From positions 1 through 5,692 of the forward strand of contig SMXP01000154.1 of NCBI GenBank assembly GCA_004356335.1: 5,692 nucleotides of DNA, read 5' to 3'. Of this stretch, positions 5,633 through 5,692 are shown piece after piece; position 1 is the stretch's first letter, and every line of letters starts with the position of its first letter. The position numbers were made by a program, and so were the translations under genes. Source of the stretch: Alphaproteobacteria bacterium (GTDB lineage Bacteria > Pseudomonadota > Alphaproteobacteria > SMXP01). The notes beneath the pieces are model-generated. The model did no database searches, had not been told where the DNA came from, and saw nothing but the letters and a program-made list of their open reading frames with translations.

Positions 5633-5692
5633 CTAGAGCGCATTCACAAAAAGTGTACGCGGTTTTTGGGTTCGAATGCGCGACAAAACAAA
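5633..5692. repeat. Palindromic intergenic repeat of alphaproteobacterial type, probably continuing past the edge
   Basis: It begins CTAGAGCGCATTCAC and contains 8-bp arms GCGCATTC (5638-5645) and GAATGCGC (5674-5681), with a possible inner pairing of CAAAAA (5647-5652) with TTTTTG (5663-5668). It ends in GACAAAACAAA. Sequences with a TAGAGCG opening, a palindromic core and a GCGACAAAACAAA tail are, from memory, common dispersed intergenic repeats in Rhizobiales and relatives. The assignment rests on recollection and on the visible symmetry. Confidence 0.5.

Larger units (their letters stand above)
5335..5692. other. Non-coding region after ispB
   Basis: No open frame here has a plausible ribosome site plus family-like sequence on either strand, and the stretch looks richer in A+T than the genes. 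It holds three structured elements, listed separately: an inverted repeat at 5407-5423, a longer one at 5546-5579, and a palindromic repeat at the right edge. There is no GC-rich hairpin followed by a T run, so the ispB transcript end is not marked by a classical intrinsic terminator. I see no tRNA and no recognisable known small RNA. Confidence 0.6.

Noticed and set aside
5661..5685. GGGTTCGAATGC resembling a tRNA T-arm
   Set aside because: The bases flanking the TTCGAAT loop do not pair as a T stem, and no D-arm, anticodon arm or acceptor stem is present; the sequence is part of the palindromic repeat.

Overview
The window looks like a chromosomal housekeeping segment of an alphaproteobacterium. 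The two-subunit glycyl-tRNA synthetase, the gene order (DUF2007 protein, TrmN6-type methyltransferase, S49 peptidase, glyQ, glyS, divergent from a long-chain polyprenyl diphosphate synthase), CTTGAC-type -35 elements and GTG starts all fit, perhaps in the Rhizobiales/Rhodospirillales part of the class. That placement comes from recalled protein families and synteny, not from a search.

Layout. Positions 1-4147 hold five genes on the minus strand, transcribed right to left in this order: a small DUF2007 protein (4147-3914), a TrmN6-like SAM-dependent methyltransferase (3908-3153), an S49-family serine protease without a membrane anchor (3088-2219), glyQ (2193-1285) and glyS (1281 to beyond the left edge; its first 427 codons are present). 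Gaps are 5, 64, 25 and 3 nt, which suggests one operon. Positions 4148-4296 form a divergent intergenic region with a perfect 7-bp-arm inverted repeat and candidate promoters facing both ways. Positions 4297-5334 on the plus strand encode an IspB-type octaprenyl/decaprenyl diphosphate synthase. Positions 5335-5692 hold no convincing gene. They contain two clear inverted repeats and, at the right edge, a palindromic sequence that resembles dispersed intergenic repeats of Alphaproteobacteria and appears to run out of the window.

Function. The operon combines translation (GlyRS alpha and beta, a likely RNA methyltransferase) with a soluble peptidase and a small protein of unknown role. IspB would supply the ubiquinone side chain. 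No phage, transposase, CRISPR, toxin-antitoxin or defence genes are visible, and no disrupted reading frames were found. I do not see a previously undescribed system here. The parts most worth a second look are the repeated CTTGACC motif between the divergent genes and the structured non-coding tail after ispB.
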